Source: Gloeocapsopsis crepidinum LEGE 06123 (GTDB lineage Bacteria > Cyanobacteriota > Cyanobacteriia > Cyanobacteriales > Chroococcidiopsidaceae). Taken from it: 64,000 nucleotides of DNA. The stretch lies in contig NZ_JADEWN010000001.1 of the NCBI RefSeq assembly GCF_015207655.1, positions 1 to 64,000 on the forward strand. The letters are read 5' to 3'. Position numbers and translations under genes: made by a program. How positions within the stretch are numbered: the stretch's first letter is position 1; each line of letters opens with the position of its first letter. A model generated the notes under the pieces. The model was not told where the DNA came from and made no database searches. It was given only the letters and a program-made list of their open reading frames with translations. Positions 44,940-53,740 of the stretch are shown here, piece by piece.

Positions 44940-46361
44940 ATGAAAATATCAGTAGAAGAAGCAATAGAAATAGTGGAAAGCGTCACTCAACAGGGTGGTT
45001 TAAGTAAAGTACAAGAAATTGTCTTTCGTCAATGTTGGGAAGGATGTTCTTATCAAGAAATTGCTAGAAAATCTGGATATCAACTAGGCTATATTAGGGA
45101 TGTTGGTCATAAACTGTGGCAATCACTTTCAAGAGCTTTTGGTCAAAAAATTACAAAAACTAATTTTCAACGAGCTATTAAACAATATCAAATAACTGCA
45201 TTATCTCCCAAGAATGAAACTCAGACATCTCCAACAAGTGCTTGTAATTTACCCTCTGTACAATTAAGTACAGTAAGCCAAAGGCAAGATTGGCAAGAGA
45301 AAATTGATGTTTCTACATTTTTTGGTCGTACGACTGAATTATCTCATTTGGAACAGTGGATGATTAGCGATCGCTGTCGCGTAATCTCGCTTTATGGAAT
45401 GCCAGGAATTGGGAAAACGTTATTAGCTGCATTCTATGCAGAACAGATGCAATATAAGTTTGAGTATTTCATCTGGCGCAACGTGCGTAATGCTCAACCA
45501 ATTAGAGAATTATTAACAGAAATTATTTTATTTTTATCACAACGACAAATAGGAGAATTGCCGCAGACAACAGACGACTTAATCTCATGTTTAATGAAGT
45601 ATTTAAGACAGCATCGTTGTTTGTTGATCTTAGATAACTACGAATCTGTTTTACAAAGTGGTGGAAAAGCTGGGCGTTATCGCGGTACTTACGAAGGATA
45701 TGGTCAATTACTACGGCAAGTGGCCGACGAAAGTCATCAAAGCTGCTTGTTGTTGACGACAAGAGAGATGCCCATCGGTTTAACAGTCAAAGAAGGCGAT
45801 CAGTTACCTGTGCGATCGCTGCAATTAAGTGGTTTGTCATCAGAACCAGCCTATGAAATTTTAAGAACGAAAGGTCTAGTATTCACTAATGAAGAAGCAC
45901 AAGGTTTAGTGACTCGCTATTCAGGTAATCCACTTGCTTTAAAAATTGTAGCTGTATCAATTCAATCTCTATATAAACAAGATATATCTAAGTTTTTGTC
46001 TCAAGGTCGAATTGTTTTTGGAGAGATATGGGATCTGTTAGAACAGCAATTTAATCGTCTATCGAACCGTGAAAAGCAAGTGATGCTGTGGTTAACAAGT
46101 TATCAAGAAAACACCTCTTTACTGAAACTAGATGAAAACAACTTGCCTGGATTATCTACAAGAGTAGTGTTAGAAGCTTTGCAATCTCTACAAATGCGAT
46201 CGTTCATAGAAAACAACTCATTGCGTTTTACTCAGCCCAATATGGTTTTAGAGTACATTAAAGAAGTAACTCACTATAAAAGCGAATCTAGTATTCTCAA
46301 ATTTGCAACAATCTCTTCAGAATTGAGTCAATTTCCAATACTTACAAAAAACCAAGGTTAA
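44940..46361 (+). CDS. STAND/NB-ARC ATPase with HTH-like N-terminal domain
   Basis: 473 residues. The N-terminal 75 residues (LSKVQEIVFRQCWEGCSYQEIARKSGY, YIRDVGHKLWQSLSRAFG) are a HTH-like domain that heads many cyanobacterial STAND proteins. A linker precedes an NB-ARC module: entry motif FFGRTTELSHLEQWM, Walker A GMPGIGKT (153-160), Walker B LLILDNYES, sensor LLLTTREMP and the NPLALKIVA motif. A winged-helix segment follows (about 370-440). Typical relatives continue into WD40 or TPR sensor repeats; this one ends after about 30 more residues. It may be a short-form switch or a truncated gene. It could belong to a defence or signalling system, but no effector domain is visible. Confidence 0.8.
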   Translation: MKISVEEAIEIVESVTQQGGLSKVQEIVFRQCWEGCSYQEIARKSGYQLGYIRDVGHKLWQSLSRAFGQKITKTNFQRAIKQYQITALSPKNETQTSPTSACNLPSVQLSTVSQRQDWQEKIDVSTFFGRTTELSHLEQWMISDRCRVISLYGMPGIGKTLLAAFYAEQMQYKFEYFIWRNVRNAQPIRELLTEIILFLSQRQIGELPQTTDDLISCLMKYLRQHRCLLILDNYESVLQSGGKAGRYRGTYEGYGQLLRQVADESHQSCLLLTTREMPIGLTVKEGDQLPVRSLQLSGLSSEPAYEILRTKGLVFTNEEAQGLVTRYSGNPLALKIVAVSIQSLYKQDISKFLSQGRIVFGEIWDLLEQQFNRLSNREKQVMLWLTSYQENTSLLKLDENNLPGLSTRVVLEALQSLQMRSFIENNSLRFTQPNMVLEYIKEVTHYKSESSILKFATISSELSQFPILTKNQG

Positions 46362-46391
46362 CTAAACAGAAGTGTATTAATCGCATTACTA

Positions 46392-47372
46392 TTAAAATTG
46401 CTTCTCTAGTTCCGCTGTTTGTGTTGTAGATTGCTGAGTTTGCTCAATGTCCAAGCGAGAACAGAAATTTTCCATTGTCAGCTTTAAACCTTGTTGTAGA
46501 GAAATTGCCGGTTCCCAATTAAGCCAGGCTTTGGCGCGTGTAATGTCTGGACAGCGATGGCGCGGATCGTCTAACAGTGGTGGTGCAAACTCAATCTTGA
46601 CGTTAGGATTGACTAGCTTTTGCACATTTTGAGCTAGCTCTAGAATAGTACACTTATTTGGGCTACCCAAGTTGACTGGACCAATGTATTCACTATTCAT
46701 CAGCCGCATCAATCCTTCTACTAGATCAGAAACATAGCAAAAACTTCGAGTTTGATAACCGTCACCATATACTACCAAAGGCTGATTTCGAAGAGCCTGA
46801 ACGATTAAGTTACTTATGGCTCTACCATCATTTTCTAACATACGCGGACCATAAGTATTAAAGATGCGGGCGACACGAATTTTTACATCATTTTGCCGAT
46901 AGTAGTCGAAAGCAAGAGTTTCAGCAACTCGCTTACCTTCGTCATAGCAGGAGCGAATTCCGATCGGATCGACGTTTCCTCTATAGTCCTCACTTTGAGG
47001 ATGAATTTGTGGATCGCCATAAACCTCGCCAGTAGAGGCTAAAAGAAATCTAGCTTTCACCCGCTTGGCAAGCCCTAGCATATTTAACGTCCCGATCACA
47101 TTAGTTTTAACTGTTTTGACTGAATTAAATTGGTAATGCACCCGTGCTGTAGGACAAGCGAGATGATAGATTTGCTCAACTTCTAATCGTAAAGGTTCAG
47201 TGACATCGTGTCGTAGCAGTTCAAAATTTGGATACTCCATCCACTTAAGAATGTTACGTTTATGTCCCGTATAAAAATTATCTAAACAAATGACTTCATG
47301 CCCCTGTGTCATCAATCGATCTATTAAATGAGAGCCAATTAAGCCCGCACCGCCCGTAACTAATATTCTCAT
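46392..47372 (-). CDS. UDP-glucuronate decarboxylase (UDP-xylose synthase)
   Basis: An extended SDR of 326 residues: [11 protein letters not shown] (NAD), the [14 protein letters not shown] segment, [11 protein letters not shown], and the catalytic YxxxK as SCYDEGKR, followed by [10 protein letters not shown] and [11 protein letters not shown]. These are typical of UXS enzymes converting UDP-glucuronate to UDP-xylose. It would supply a pentose donor to the glycosyltransferases downstream in this cluster. It is convergent with the STAND gene, 30 bp apart. Confidence 0.9.
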   Translation of the reverse strand: MRILVTGGAGLIGSHLIDRLMTQGHEVICLDNFYTGHKRNILKWMEYPNFELLRHDVTEPLRLEVEQIYHLACPTARVHYQFNSVKTVKTNVIGTLNMLGLAKRVKARFLLASTGEVYGDPQIHPQSEDYRGNVDPIGIRSCYDEGKRVAETLAFDYYRQNDVKIRVARIFNTYGPRMLENDGRAISNLIVQALRNQPLVVYGDGYQTRSFCYVSDLVEGLMRLMNSEYIGPVNLGSPNKCTILELAQNVQKLVNPNVKIEFAPPLLDDPRHRCPDITRAKAWLNWEPAISLQQGLKLTMENFCSRLDIEQTQQSTTQTAELEKQF

Positions 47373-47491
47373 CTCTACCTTGCTCGTGAGCTATTTTTTA
47401 TGCTTTGTTGGTCAAATTCAATTTATGAAGATTGGCATCTTTGCTTATCTTTTTGTGTTCTACAAAATTAAAAATTCCGATCAATATTTGT

Positions 47492-47776
47492 TTAAACTTT
47501 AATAAGTTCATTAGATTCTCTATTCACAGATAGATTAATTTGGTAGTTTAGCTGTTGAAACTGATTGTGCATCCAACTATAACCCTTAGCAATACAATGC
47601 GTACAAGCTTCACCACAGTTATTTCCCTGATCGTCACAAAGAATTACACTTGCTTCTTTTCTCTCGAAATGCTGCTGACATAAGTAGCAAAGCTGATAAT
47701 TTTCACAACAGCTACTATTACTATTAGTATGTTCAATTTGAATTTGCATGGTTTCTAATTTTACTTGAATGTTCAT
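47492..47776 (-). CDS. small cysteine-rich, probably zinc-binding protein
   Basis: 94 residues with CxxC-type pairs (CYLC and CTHC) and further cysteines (SSCCENYQLC, ILCDD, NNCGEAC). The spacing could hold one or two structural zinc ions. The C-terminal third is polar and Asn-rich. I do not recognise the family. It sits between the UXS gene and the initiating sugar transferase on the same strand, so it may be co-expressed with polysaccharide synthesis. Confidence 0.55.
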   Translation of the reverse strand: MNIQVKLETMQIQIEHTNSNSSCCENYQLCYLCQQHFERKEASVILCDDQGNNCGEACTHCIAKGYSWMHNQFQQLNYQINLSVNRESNELIKV

Positions 47777-47884
47777 TTGGAGAAATTGTATAAATTAGTT
47801 ATCAATTTAACGTAAATACTCCAGGCAAAAGCCTTTTAATACCTATTTTTCTAGTTAACTATGGGGAGAATAACTAACTACTAC

Positions 47885-48637
47885 TTAGTAAGCACCACGT
47901 TTAGTTAAAACAATATATAGCGTTTTGAAGAGTAGATACAAGTCGTAAGTAACAGACCATTTACGTTGGTAATCCAAATCCATTAGCACGATCGCTTCAA
48001 AATCTTTGATACTAGAACGTCCATTTACCTGCCATTCACCTGTTATTCCTGGTTTAACCCACAGCCTTTGCCAGTGGTGAGGTGCGTAATGCTTGACTTC
48101 ATCCTTTGTTGGTGGTCGAGTACCAACTAAGCTCATTTGCCCCAGTAAAACGTTCCAAAACTGCGGCAATTCGTCCAGACTAGTGCGGCGCAGAAAGCTA
48201 CCTACACGAGTAACACGGGGATCGTTTGAATTCTTAAAAATTTGTCCTTGAGCTTCATTTTTGACTAAATGTTGTAGTTTCTCAGCCCCAACCACCATAG
48301 AGCGAAATTTCCAAATGCGGAAAAGACGACCATTTAACCCACAGCGCATCTGGCTGTAGAAGATAGGACCAGGGTTATCTAATTGCATTGCAATTCCCAC
48401 TGGAATCGTGACCAAGGCAGTAATTAGTAATCCAAATATAGCCCCGAAGATATCAATTAAACGTTTAGTACGACTAATAGTAGAGGGATGTATAACTGAC
48501 CTTACTACACAATTCTTGTGTTCCTTTAAAGGAAGATTTATTGATTCTTGCGTTTCAGTTTGCGTATGTTTTTCTTGACTAATATTCCCAATCTTTGGAT
48601 TTGAAATACGTGATATCAATGGAACTATCTTTATCAT
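47885..48637 (-). CDS. initiating sugar-phosphate transferase (WbaP/WcaJ C-terminal type)
   Basis: 250 residues of the bacterial sugar transferase family: [23 protein letters not shown] (membrane or re-entrant helix), [60 protein letters not shown] and [14 protein letters not shown]. It transfers a hexose-1-phosphate from a UDP-sugar to undecaprenyl phosphate, starting the repeat unit. It lacks the four-helix N-terminal region of full WcaJ and is the minimal monotopic form. It belongs to the exopolysaccharide cluster. Confidence 0.9.
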   Translation of the reverse strand: MIKIVPLISRISNPKIGNISQEKHTQTETQESINLPLKEHKNCVVRSVIHPSTISRTKRLIDIFGAIFGLLITALVTIPVGIAMQLDNPGPIFYSQMRCGLNGRLFRIWKFRSMVVGAEKLQHLVKNEAQGQIFKNSNDPRVTRVGSFLRRTSLDELPQFWNVLLGQMSLVGTRPPTKDEVKHYAPHHWQRLWVKPGITGEWQVNGRSSIKDFEAIVLMDLDYQRKWSVTYDLYLLFKTLYIVLTKRGAY

Positions 48638-49302
48638 TCTTCTACCTTAGAGTATCACATGTTTCTACAAAGTCATAAACCAGGTATTTAATTATTATTG
48701 CTTGCTAAAATGTACAAAAATGATAGATTATTGAGCTATCCTCATGCGTTGAATCTGTAATAATAGCTTTACTATTGGCATATTTATATTTAATTCTCTA
48801 AAAGTAATGAGTTTCACTTAAAAATATCTATAAATTACACTAAGTTTGCCCTGTTTATTTCCTTATGTAGCAGAGTTCAGGAGTCAGAGATCGGAATTAA
48901 AAGCTAGTTGGCTCAATAGTTCTAAGTTTCTATAATGTCCTAAGTATATTGATTATTGCTATAAAAATAGTGCGATCGCATTTATATTGATAATCCTTTA
49001 TTTGATTTGAATACATCCTGAATTAGTAAATTTATGTAAATATACTAATTCTCATAAACAAAAGTTATCTTTTAGTTTATTTACAATAATAACGAGTCTT
49101 CGACTTAAACTCATCAAACGAATATTTAGAGTATCATTATTAATTATCTAGAGGAAATGTCTACGATTATGTTCAAGAAAATGTTTGATTTAAGATATCA
49201 GTTGTATAACTTCTTATTATTTTTGTTGAACACGAGTTTTGCGAGCAGTCTCTACTTTATCCCTCGTACTCATAACATTAATCGAGCCGAGTAAGTTAGA
49301 TG
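48638..49302. other. AT-rich spacer within the polysaccharide cluster
   Basis: About 665 bases between two minus-strand genes, mostly AT-rich with one HIP1 site. Apart from a possible 45-residue plus-strand ORF near its left-to-right end, annotated separately, I find no gene, repeat or terminator. Confidence 0.45.
49157..49294 (+). CDS. possible 45-residue small membrane protein
   Basis: An ATG preceded by AGAGGAA opens a frame reading MSTIMFKKMFDLRYQLYNFLLFLLNTSFASSLYF to RAE, TAA. The middle is hydrophobic enough for one membrane helix. It runs opposite to the surrounding cluster and has no known relative. Only the ribosome-binding site and helix support it. Confidence 0.3.
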   Translation: MSTIMFKKMFDLRYQLYNFLLFLLNTSFASSLYFIPRTHNINRAE

Positions 49303-50640
49303 CTATTGCTTTTTAGAGAACGAAGGCTTAACCGTATGCAAGTAAAAATTCACTCCAGACAAACAACCTAAAACCTCTACTAATAGTGTGCTGTGTCTGG
49401 ATTCAAAACCTTTTAATAGCCCACGTAAAAACAGCTTTACATAGTACTTCGGTAGAGTGAAAAACAAGTGACGCAGATTACCCCAGTGCCGATACTTAGA
49501 AAACTGAATCAACCGCGCTGCCGCATCTCCTCGCAAATAAGAGTATATCTGCTGTTTCAAGTCATCTATATCTTTGCGATGATAGTGGTAAACGACAGCT
49601 GTTGGCTCATAGCGACACGCCCAGCCTTCGGCAAGCACTCGGTACCATAATTCAGAATCTCCATTACACCCAGCAGCTCCTGCGTCTAAACGTTCGTCAA
49701 AATTCCCCACTAGTTCAAAAGCCGTACGTCGGAACGCCATATTGGCACCAGCTCCTATACGCCAAACAGGAACACCCCAATGCTTGTGCTGCTCAAAAAA
49801 GTGGGTATCAAAAGTCAGGGCACGGTACCCTCGATGAAAGCTCCAGTATTTTTCAAAGATGAATTGTGCTTCTGTTTCTAGTTCTGCTGGTAGAACCATT
49901 CCGGTAACAGCCATCACCTTGGGGTCATCAAAGCTTTGCTGCAGTTGAGCAAGCCAGTCAGGATGAACTGTCACGTCATCATCAGTAAAAGCAATAATAT
50001 CGCTTGTCGTGTGACGAATACCTGTATTACGTGCTATGTCTAAACCAGGGTTGGGTTCTAGCACATATCGGATATGGGGCATCTGGGCAACGAGCTGACG
50101 TGTAGTATCTGAACTCGGGGCATTGTCTACAACTAGGATTTCCTGTGGGTACTGGGACAAATTTTGTAACGAATGCAGACATCGTGCTAATTGTTCTGGT
50201 CGATCCCGCGTACAGATGACCACACAAACAGATTGACTTGTAGGCAGTAACAAACATTCACAAAGCTGAGCCAGAGGCTGCTGTAATTCCACAAGTGCAT
50301 CAAAGTTTGGCGGAATTGAATTTTTATTAAACAGTTCAGGCAAGTGTACTTTAAAACCTTGCTCAAAAAGGCGATCGCCGACTGCTGGGGTAATAGTTTG
50401 CAGTACCAGGTTTGTCAATTGCGTAGCGGGCATCGGTAACTGAGTGGCTTGAATTTCCAGATGACCAAGGGGGATGCCATGCCACCAAAACACTATATAT
50501 AGCCCCTGATAGTCTGATGCAAGTAGTGCAGGAATGCCTTCACTCAGCTCAAGGTGCAGAATCTTCCAGGGAGCAAATGTATTCACAATTAACTTACCTC
50601 TAATTTCGCTCAGTCTATTAGCTACTTCTAAATAGAACAC
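49303..50640 (-). CDS. GT2 glycosyltransferase with N-terminal extension
   Basis: 445 residues. The GT-A core starts near residue 145 with SVCVVICTRDRPEQLARCLHSL, has the metal motif FTDDDVTVHPDWL and the acceptor-side GGANMAFRR-like GAGANMAFRRTAF, and ends with a helical tail. The first 140 residues form a separate domain that also precedes the GT2 at 55485 (compare GLYIVFWWHGIPLGHLE with GIALILRRKDRLIGFL). It overlaps the upstream epimerase by 13 bp. It probably adds a sugar to the growing lipid-linked repeat unit. Donor and linkage are unknown. Confidence 0.85.
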   Translation of the reverse strand: MFYLEVANRLSEIRGKLIVNTFAPWKILHLELSEGIPALLASDYQGLYIVFWWHGIPLGHLEIQATQLPMPATQLTNLVLQTITPAVGDRLFEQGFKVHLPELFNKNSIPPNFDALVELQQPLAQLCECLLLPTSQSVCVVICTRDRPEQLARCLHSLQNLSQYPQEILVVDNAPSSDTTRQLVAQMPHIRYVLEPNPGLDIARNTGIRHTTSDIIAFTDDDVTVHPDWLAQLQQSFDDPKVMAVTGMVLPAELETEAQFIFEKYWSFHRGYRALTFDTHFFEQHKHWGVPVWRIGAGANMAFRRTAFELVGNFDERLDAGAAGCNGDSELWYRVLAEGWACRYEPTAVVYHYHRKDIDDLKQQIYSYLRGDAAARLIQFSKYRHWGNLRHLFFTLPKYYVKLFLRGLLKGFESRHSTLLVEVLGCLSGVNFYLHTVKPSFSKKQ

Positions 50641-51557
50641 AATGAATTAAGGAAAAGGTTTACGCTAGACTGCACCGACCACTGAGGACTAAAACCTAGA
50701 AGTAACTTTGCTTTTGATATATCTGCTTGCGAATGCTGAATATCTCCAGAACGGGAAAATGAAAATCTAGCTTCTGCTTTCCATTGAGGAAAACAAGCTT
50801 TGAGAATATCAACAAGTTGAATAAGAGAAGTTGCTTTTCCTGTGCCTAAATTACAAGTTACGTAGGAACCTGGGGCAAGTGGAATAGTTAAGGCTTTGGC
50901 AAAGGCGATCGCTACATCTTTGACGTAGATGAAGTCTCGTGTCTGAGTTCCATCTCCATAAATTGCGATCGGTAGACCTTGCTGCATTGCTGAAACAAAA
51001 ACCGAGATTACACCAGAGTATTGACTAGGTAATTGTCCCAGACCAAATACATTAAACATTCGTAATGCCACAAATGAAAAACCTAGTTCCTGGGCGAACA
51101 AACTCGCATATTGCTCACAAGCTAATTTTTGTAAACCATAAGGAGAAATAGGACAAGTGTCTTGATGCTCTGAAATAGGCAAATAACTTTGTTTTCCATA
51201 TACAGCTGCAGAGCTAGCAAAGACTAACCTGGGGATATTTAGATCTTGACACAGTCGAATCACTGCAACCATTGTAGAAAGATTATGATGATGAGCCTCT
51301 AGTGGTCTTAGCCAAGATTCTGTTACAGATGGAATAGCTGCTAAATGAGCAATTCCATCAATGCTCTCAGCAAAATCTTCCGGCTGACACATAAATATAT
51401 CTTTTTGCAGGAATTTTAAACAGGGATGTTTAGGTAGGTTTTGTAAGTTACCTGTAGCCAGGTTATCGACTACTGTTACAGTGTGACCTTCTAATAAAAG
51501 CTGTTCCGTAACATAAGAGCCAATAAAACCTGCTCCTCCGGTGACGATAAAATGCAT
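50628..51557 (-). CDS. NAD-dependent sugar epimerase/dehydratase
   Basis: 309 residues of extended SDR type: TGGAGFIGSYVTEQLL, GIAHLAAIPSVTESW, FASSAAVYGKQSYLP, catalytic YGLQK, and GDGTQTRDFIYVKDV. It resembles UDP-glucose 4-epimerase and related WbpP/GalE-like enzymes. The exact substrate cannot be read from sequence. It overlaps the start of the GT2 gene that follows, so they are co-translated. Confidence 0.85.
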   Translation of the reverse strand: MHFIVTGGAGFIGSYVTEQLLLEGHTVTVVDNLATGNLQNLPKHPCLKFLQKDIFMCQPEDFAESIDGIAHLAAIPSVTESWLRPLEAHHHNLSTMVAVIRLCQDLNIPRLVFASSAAVYGKQSYLPISEHQDTCPISPYGLQKLACEQYASLFAQELGFSFVALRMFNVFGLGQLPSQYSGVISVFVSAMQQGLPIAIYGDGTQTRDFIYVKDVAIAFAKALTIPLAPGSYVTCNLGTGKATSLIQLVDILKACFPQWKAEARFSFSRSGDIQHSQADISKAKLLLGFSPQWSVQSSVNLFLNSLCSI

Positions 51558-51637
51558 AACTTTAAAGTTTGAATGAGCGGCTTGAGTGTAAATAACTGTC
51601 GTTTTTCAAAATCTTCTCATCCTATGCCATCTGACGC

Positions 51638-52654
51638 TCACCAGCTCGATTGACGGACAATATTCACAACTTTGCTATTAGCCCTCTTAGTATTAGCCTT
51701 TAGCCAGAGATGAACAGGAGCAGGCGCTATCAGCTTTAATAGCGTTTTCACCCAGTACAAAAGATAAAAGATCTTCATCTGATACAAGCGGTATAAAATT
51801 GGCTGCCGATAAGGCCATAGCGCCTGTTGTAGAGATTCCCAAACTTTGGTGTCTTTAACTCCTTGTTCAGACAAATACTTCTCTAACCAATTCAAGAAAG
51901 TCAGTTGAGCAGAATTCATCTGGGAAAAATGAAATTCCCCTGTTTTTACTGCTACATAGCAACTGGAGTCTGGATGCTGTCGATACCTGTCCCAACAGCC
52001 ACTTTCGACAAATACAGGTACTTTGAGACACAGCTTGGCAAAGAAGGCTTGATCCTCATGCATGCCTCGAAAAGTCTCGACAAATCCTCCTATGTCTTCT
52101 ATTGTCTTCCTTCGGATTAGGACGCCACAAGTAGCAGGTGTTTCAGCGTCTTCTCCTTGTAAGAACAGAGCAAGCAGTTGCGGTGGCTGCACCAAAGTAT
52201 CAGGCTGAACACCAAGTTTTCGTCCGCGATCGCGTCGAACATCTTTAGGTTTCCCTGTCCAGCTATACCACATTTGAGTAGACCCATAAACCATTGCAGC
52301 TTCAGGCTGTGAGTTTAAAATTGCCACTTGTCGCTCTAATTTAGGCGGCAACCAAATGTCATCTGCATCCAAAAAGGCAATATACTCGCCTTTGGCGTTG
52401 CTAATACCCAGGTTGCGCGAAGCACTCATGCCGCGATTTTGATGACCGTCGTGTTCTAGATAACGCACTTTCTCAGGATATTGTGTTGCATAGCGTTGGG
52501 CAATGGCAGTGCTAGCGTCAGTTGAACCGTCGTCTACAAGCAACAATTCCCAGCGATTGTAGGTCTGAGCAAACACGCTCTCTATGGCTTCTTGGATGAA
52601 CTTCTCAGCGTTCAAGAAGATGATGATACCAGAAACCAGTGGCTTGCTACTCAT
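51638..52654 (-). CDS. GT2 glycosyltransferase
   Basis: 338 residues with a GT-A fold at the N-terminus: SGIIIFLNAEKFIQEAIESVF, LLLVDDGSTDAS, SASRNLGI and the DXD-type FLDADDIWLP, then HEDQAFF and WDRYRQHPD. A basic membrane-associated tail follows. Over about 300 residues it is strikingly similar to the N-terminal half of the GT2-methyltransferase fusion at 53737, so the two genes are products of a duplication now flanking the deacetylase gene. Confidence 0.88.
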   Translation of the reverse strand: MSSKPLVSGIIIFLNAEKFIQEAIESVFAQTYNRWELLLVDDGSTDASTAIAQRYATQYPEKVRYLEHDGHQNRGMSASRNLGISNAKGEYIAFLDADDIWLPPKLERQVAILNSQPEAAMVYGSTQMWYSWTGKPKDVRRDRGRKLGVQPDTLVQPPQLLALFLQGEDAETPATCGVLIRRKTIEDIGGFVETFRGMHEDQAFFAKLCLKVPVFVESGCWDRYRQHPDSSCYVAVKTGEFHFSQMNSAQLTFLNWLEKYLSEQGVKDTKVWESLQQALWPYRQPILYRLYQMKIFYLLYWVKTLLKLIAPAPVHLWLKANTKRANSKVVNIVRQSSW

Positions 52655-52702
52655 TGCCTTTCCTTCCTACTAAAGTTGTGTTCAGCTACACATATAAGCC
52701 AT

Positions 52703-53740
52703 TCAGTCATAAAACGACTCCTTCAATCGACGGGCAAACTCTTCCCCATCCCAGTCCTCAATTACAATACGAGGAAGCTGGAAGCAGTTGGTGTGTGACC
52801 AGACAGTCTCAGCATCTGTGGAGCAGGCACAGGTAAATCCGGCTTGGCGAACAAGGGTAGCTGTCTCTGCCGTATAGTTGCCATGAGGATATGCAAAGCT
52901 ACTCACTGCATGACCTAGGTTTTCTTCTAGCTGGGCTTTGCTTTGCAGAATTTCATCTTGTTGTAAAGCCAACGGAAGTGTAGAGAGAAACGGGTGTGTC
53001 ACCGTATGAGAGCCGACTTCGATCAGTTCCCCTTGTTCTAAAGCGATCGCTTCCGCTAATGAAAGACAGCGGTGAGTTGGGCGGTTCTCTGGCTCGGTAC
53101 CAGACCATACAAGGAGATCGTCTAGTACTTTTTGGCGATCGCCTGCGCGTAAAAAGCACAGCAGTTGATACACTGAGCGATAGAGATCATGGCGCTGACT
53201 GGGAGTATCTTTGTGTTCAAACTGCCAGTAACAATGGCGCTGATATGCCTCCTCGGTATAATTAGCTGCTTCGCCTAACTTCCATTGGTAGGTATTGCCG
53301 TTAATGTTCAGACAAAGCATTTCCGGTAATGTCCCAGGTTGCAAAAGTAGCCGTTCTAGTTCGTCCCACCAAAATTCACGCTCGTTCCCCATATAGCCAC
53401 TAGTCAAGAAAACTGTTGCAGGGATGTCGTAGCGCTCTAGCAGCGGTTTGGCATTGTGGAGATTATCAGCATAACCATCGTCAAAGGTAATGCTTACTGA
53501 GCGGTGTGCAAGCTTTCCATCCTGAAGATTCTGAGTTAATTGCTGCAGCGGCATCGGGCAACCATATTTTTGCAAAACTTCAAGGTGTTCGGCAAAGTGC
53601 TGTGGAGTTACACACAGCGACCAAGGGTCCGAGTCCACTTCAGCCACGCGGTGATAAAGCAGGATGAGTCCCTCTGGCTCGAATCTGTTTTTAAGTCGTC
53701 TAGCAATCCGCCGCAATTTACTGAGTCCGCGTATCCTCAC
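52703..53740 (-). CDS. polysaccharide deacetylase (NodB/CE4 family)
   Basis: 345 residues. CE4 motifs are ILLYHRVA, SITFDDGYADNLHNAKPLL (catalytic and metal aspartates), IPATVFLTSGYMG, the metal histidines in SHTVTHPFLS, and SFAYPHGNYT. It would remove N-acetyl groups from hexosamine residues of the exported glycan. No signal peptide is evident, so it may act on the cytoplasmic side or on a lipid-linked intermediate. Its ATG overlaps the stop of the preceding GT2-methyltransferase gene by 4 bp. Confidence 0.9.
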   Translation of the reverse strand: MRIRGLSKLRRIARRLKNRFEPEGLILLYHRVAEVDSDPWSLCVTPQHFAEHLEVLQKYGCPMPLQQLTQNLQDGKLAHRSVSITFDDGYADNLHNAKPLLERYDIPATVFLTSGYMGNEREFWWDELERLLLQPGTLPEMLCLNINGNTYQWKLGEAANYTEEAYQRHCYWQFEHKDTPSQRHDLYRSVYQLLCFLRAGDRQKVLDDLLVWSGTEPENRPTHRCLSLAEAIALEQGELIEVGSHTVTHPFLSTLPLALQQDEILQSKAQLEENLGHAVSSFAYPHGNYTAETATLVRQAGFTCACSTDAETVWSHTNCFQLPRIVIEDWDGEEFARRLKESFYD

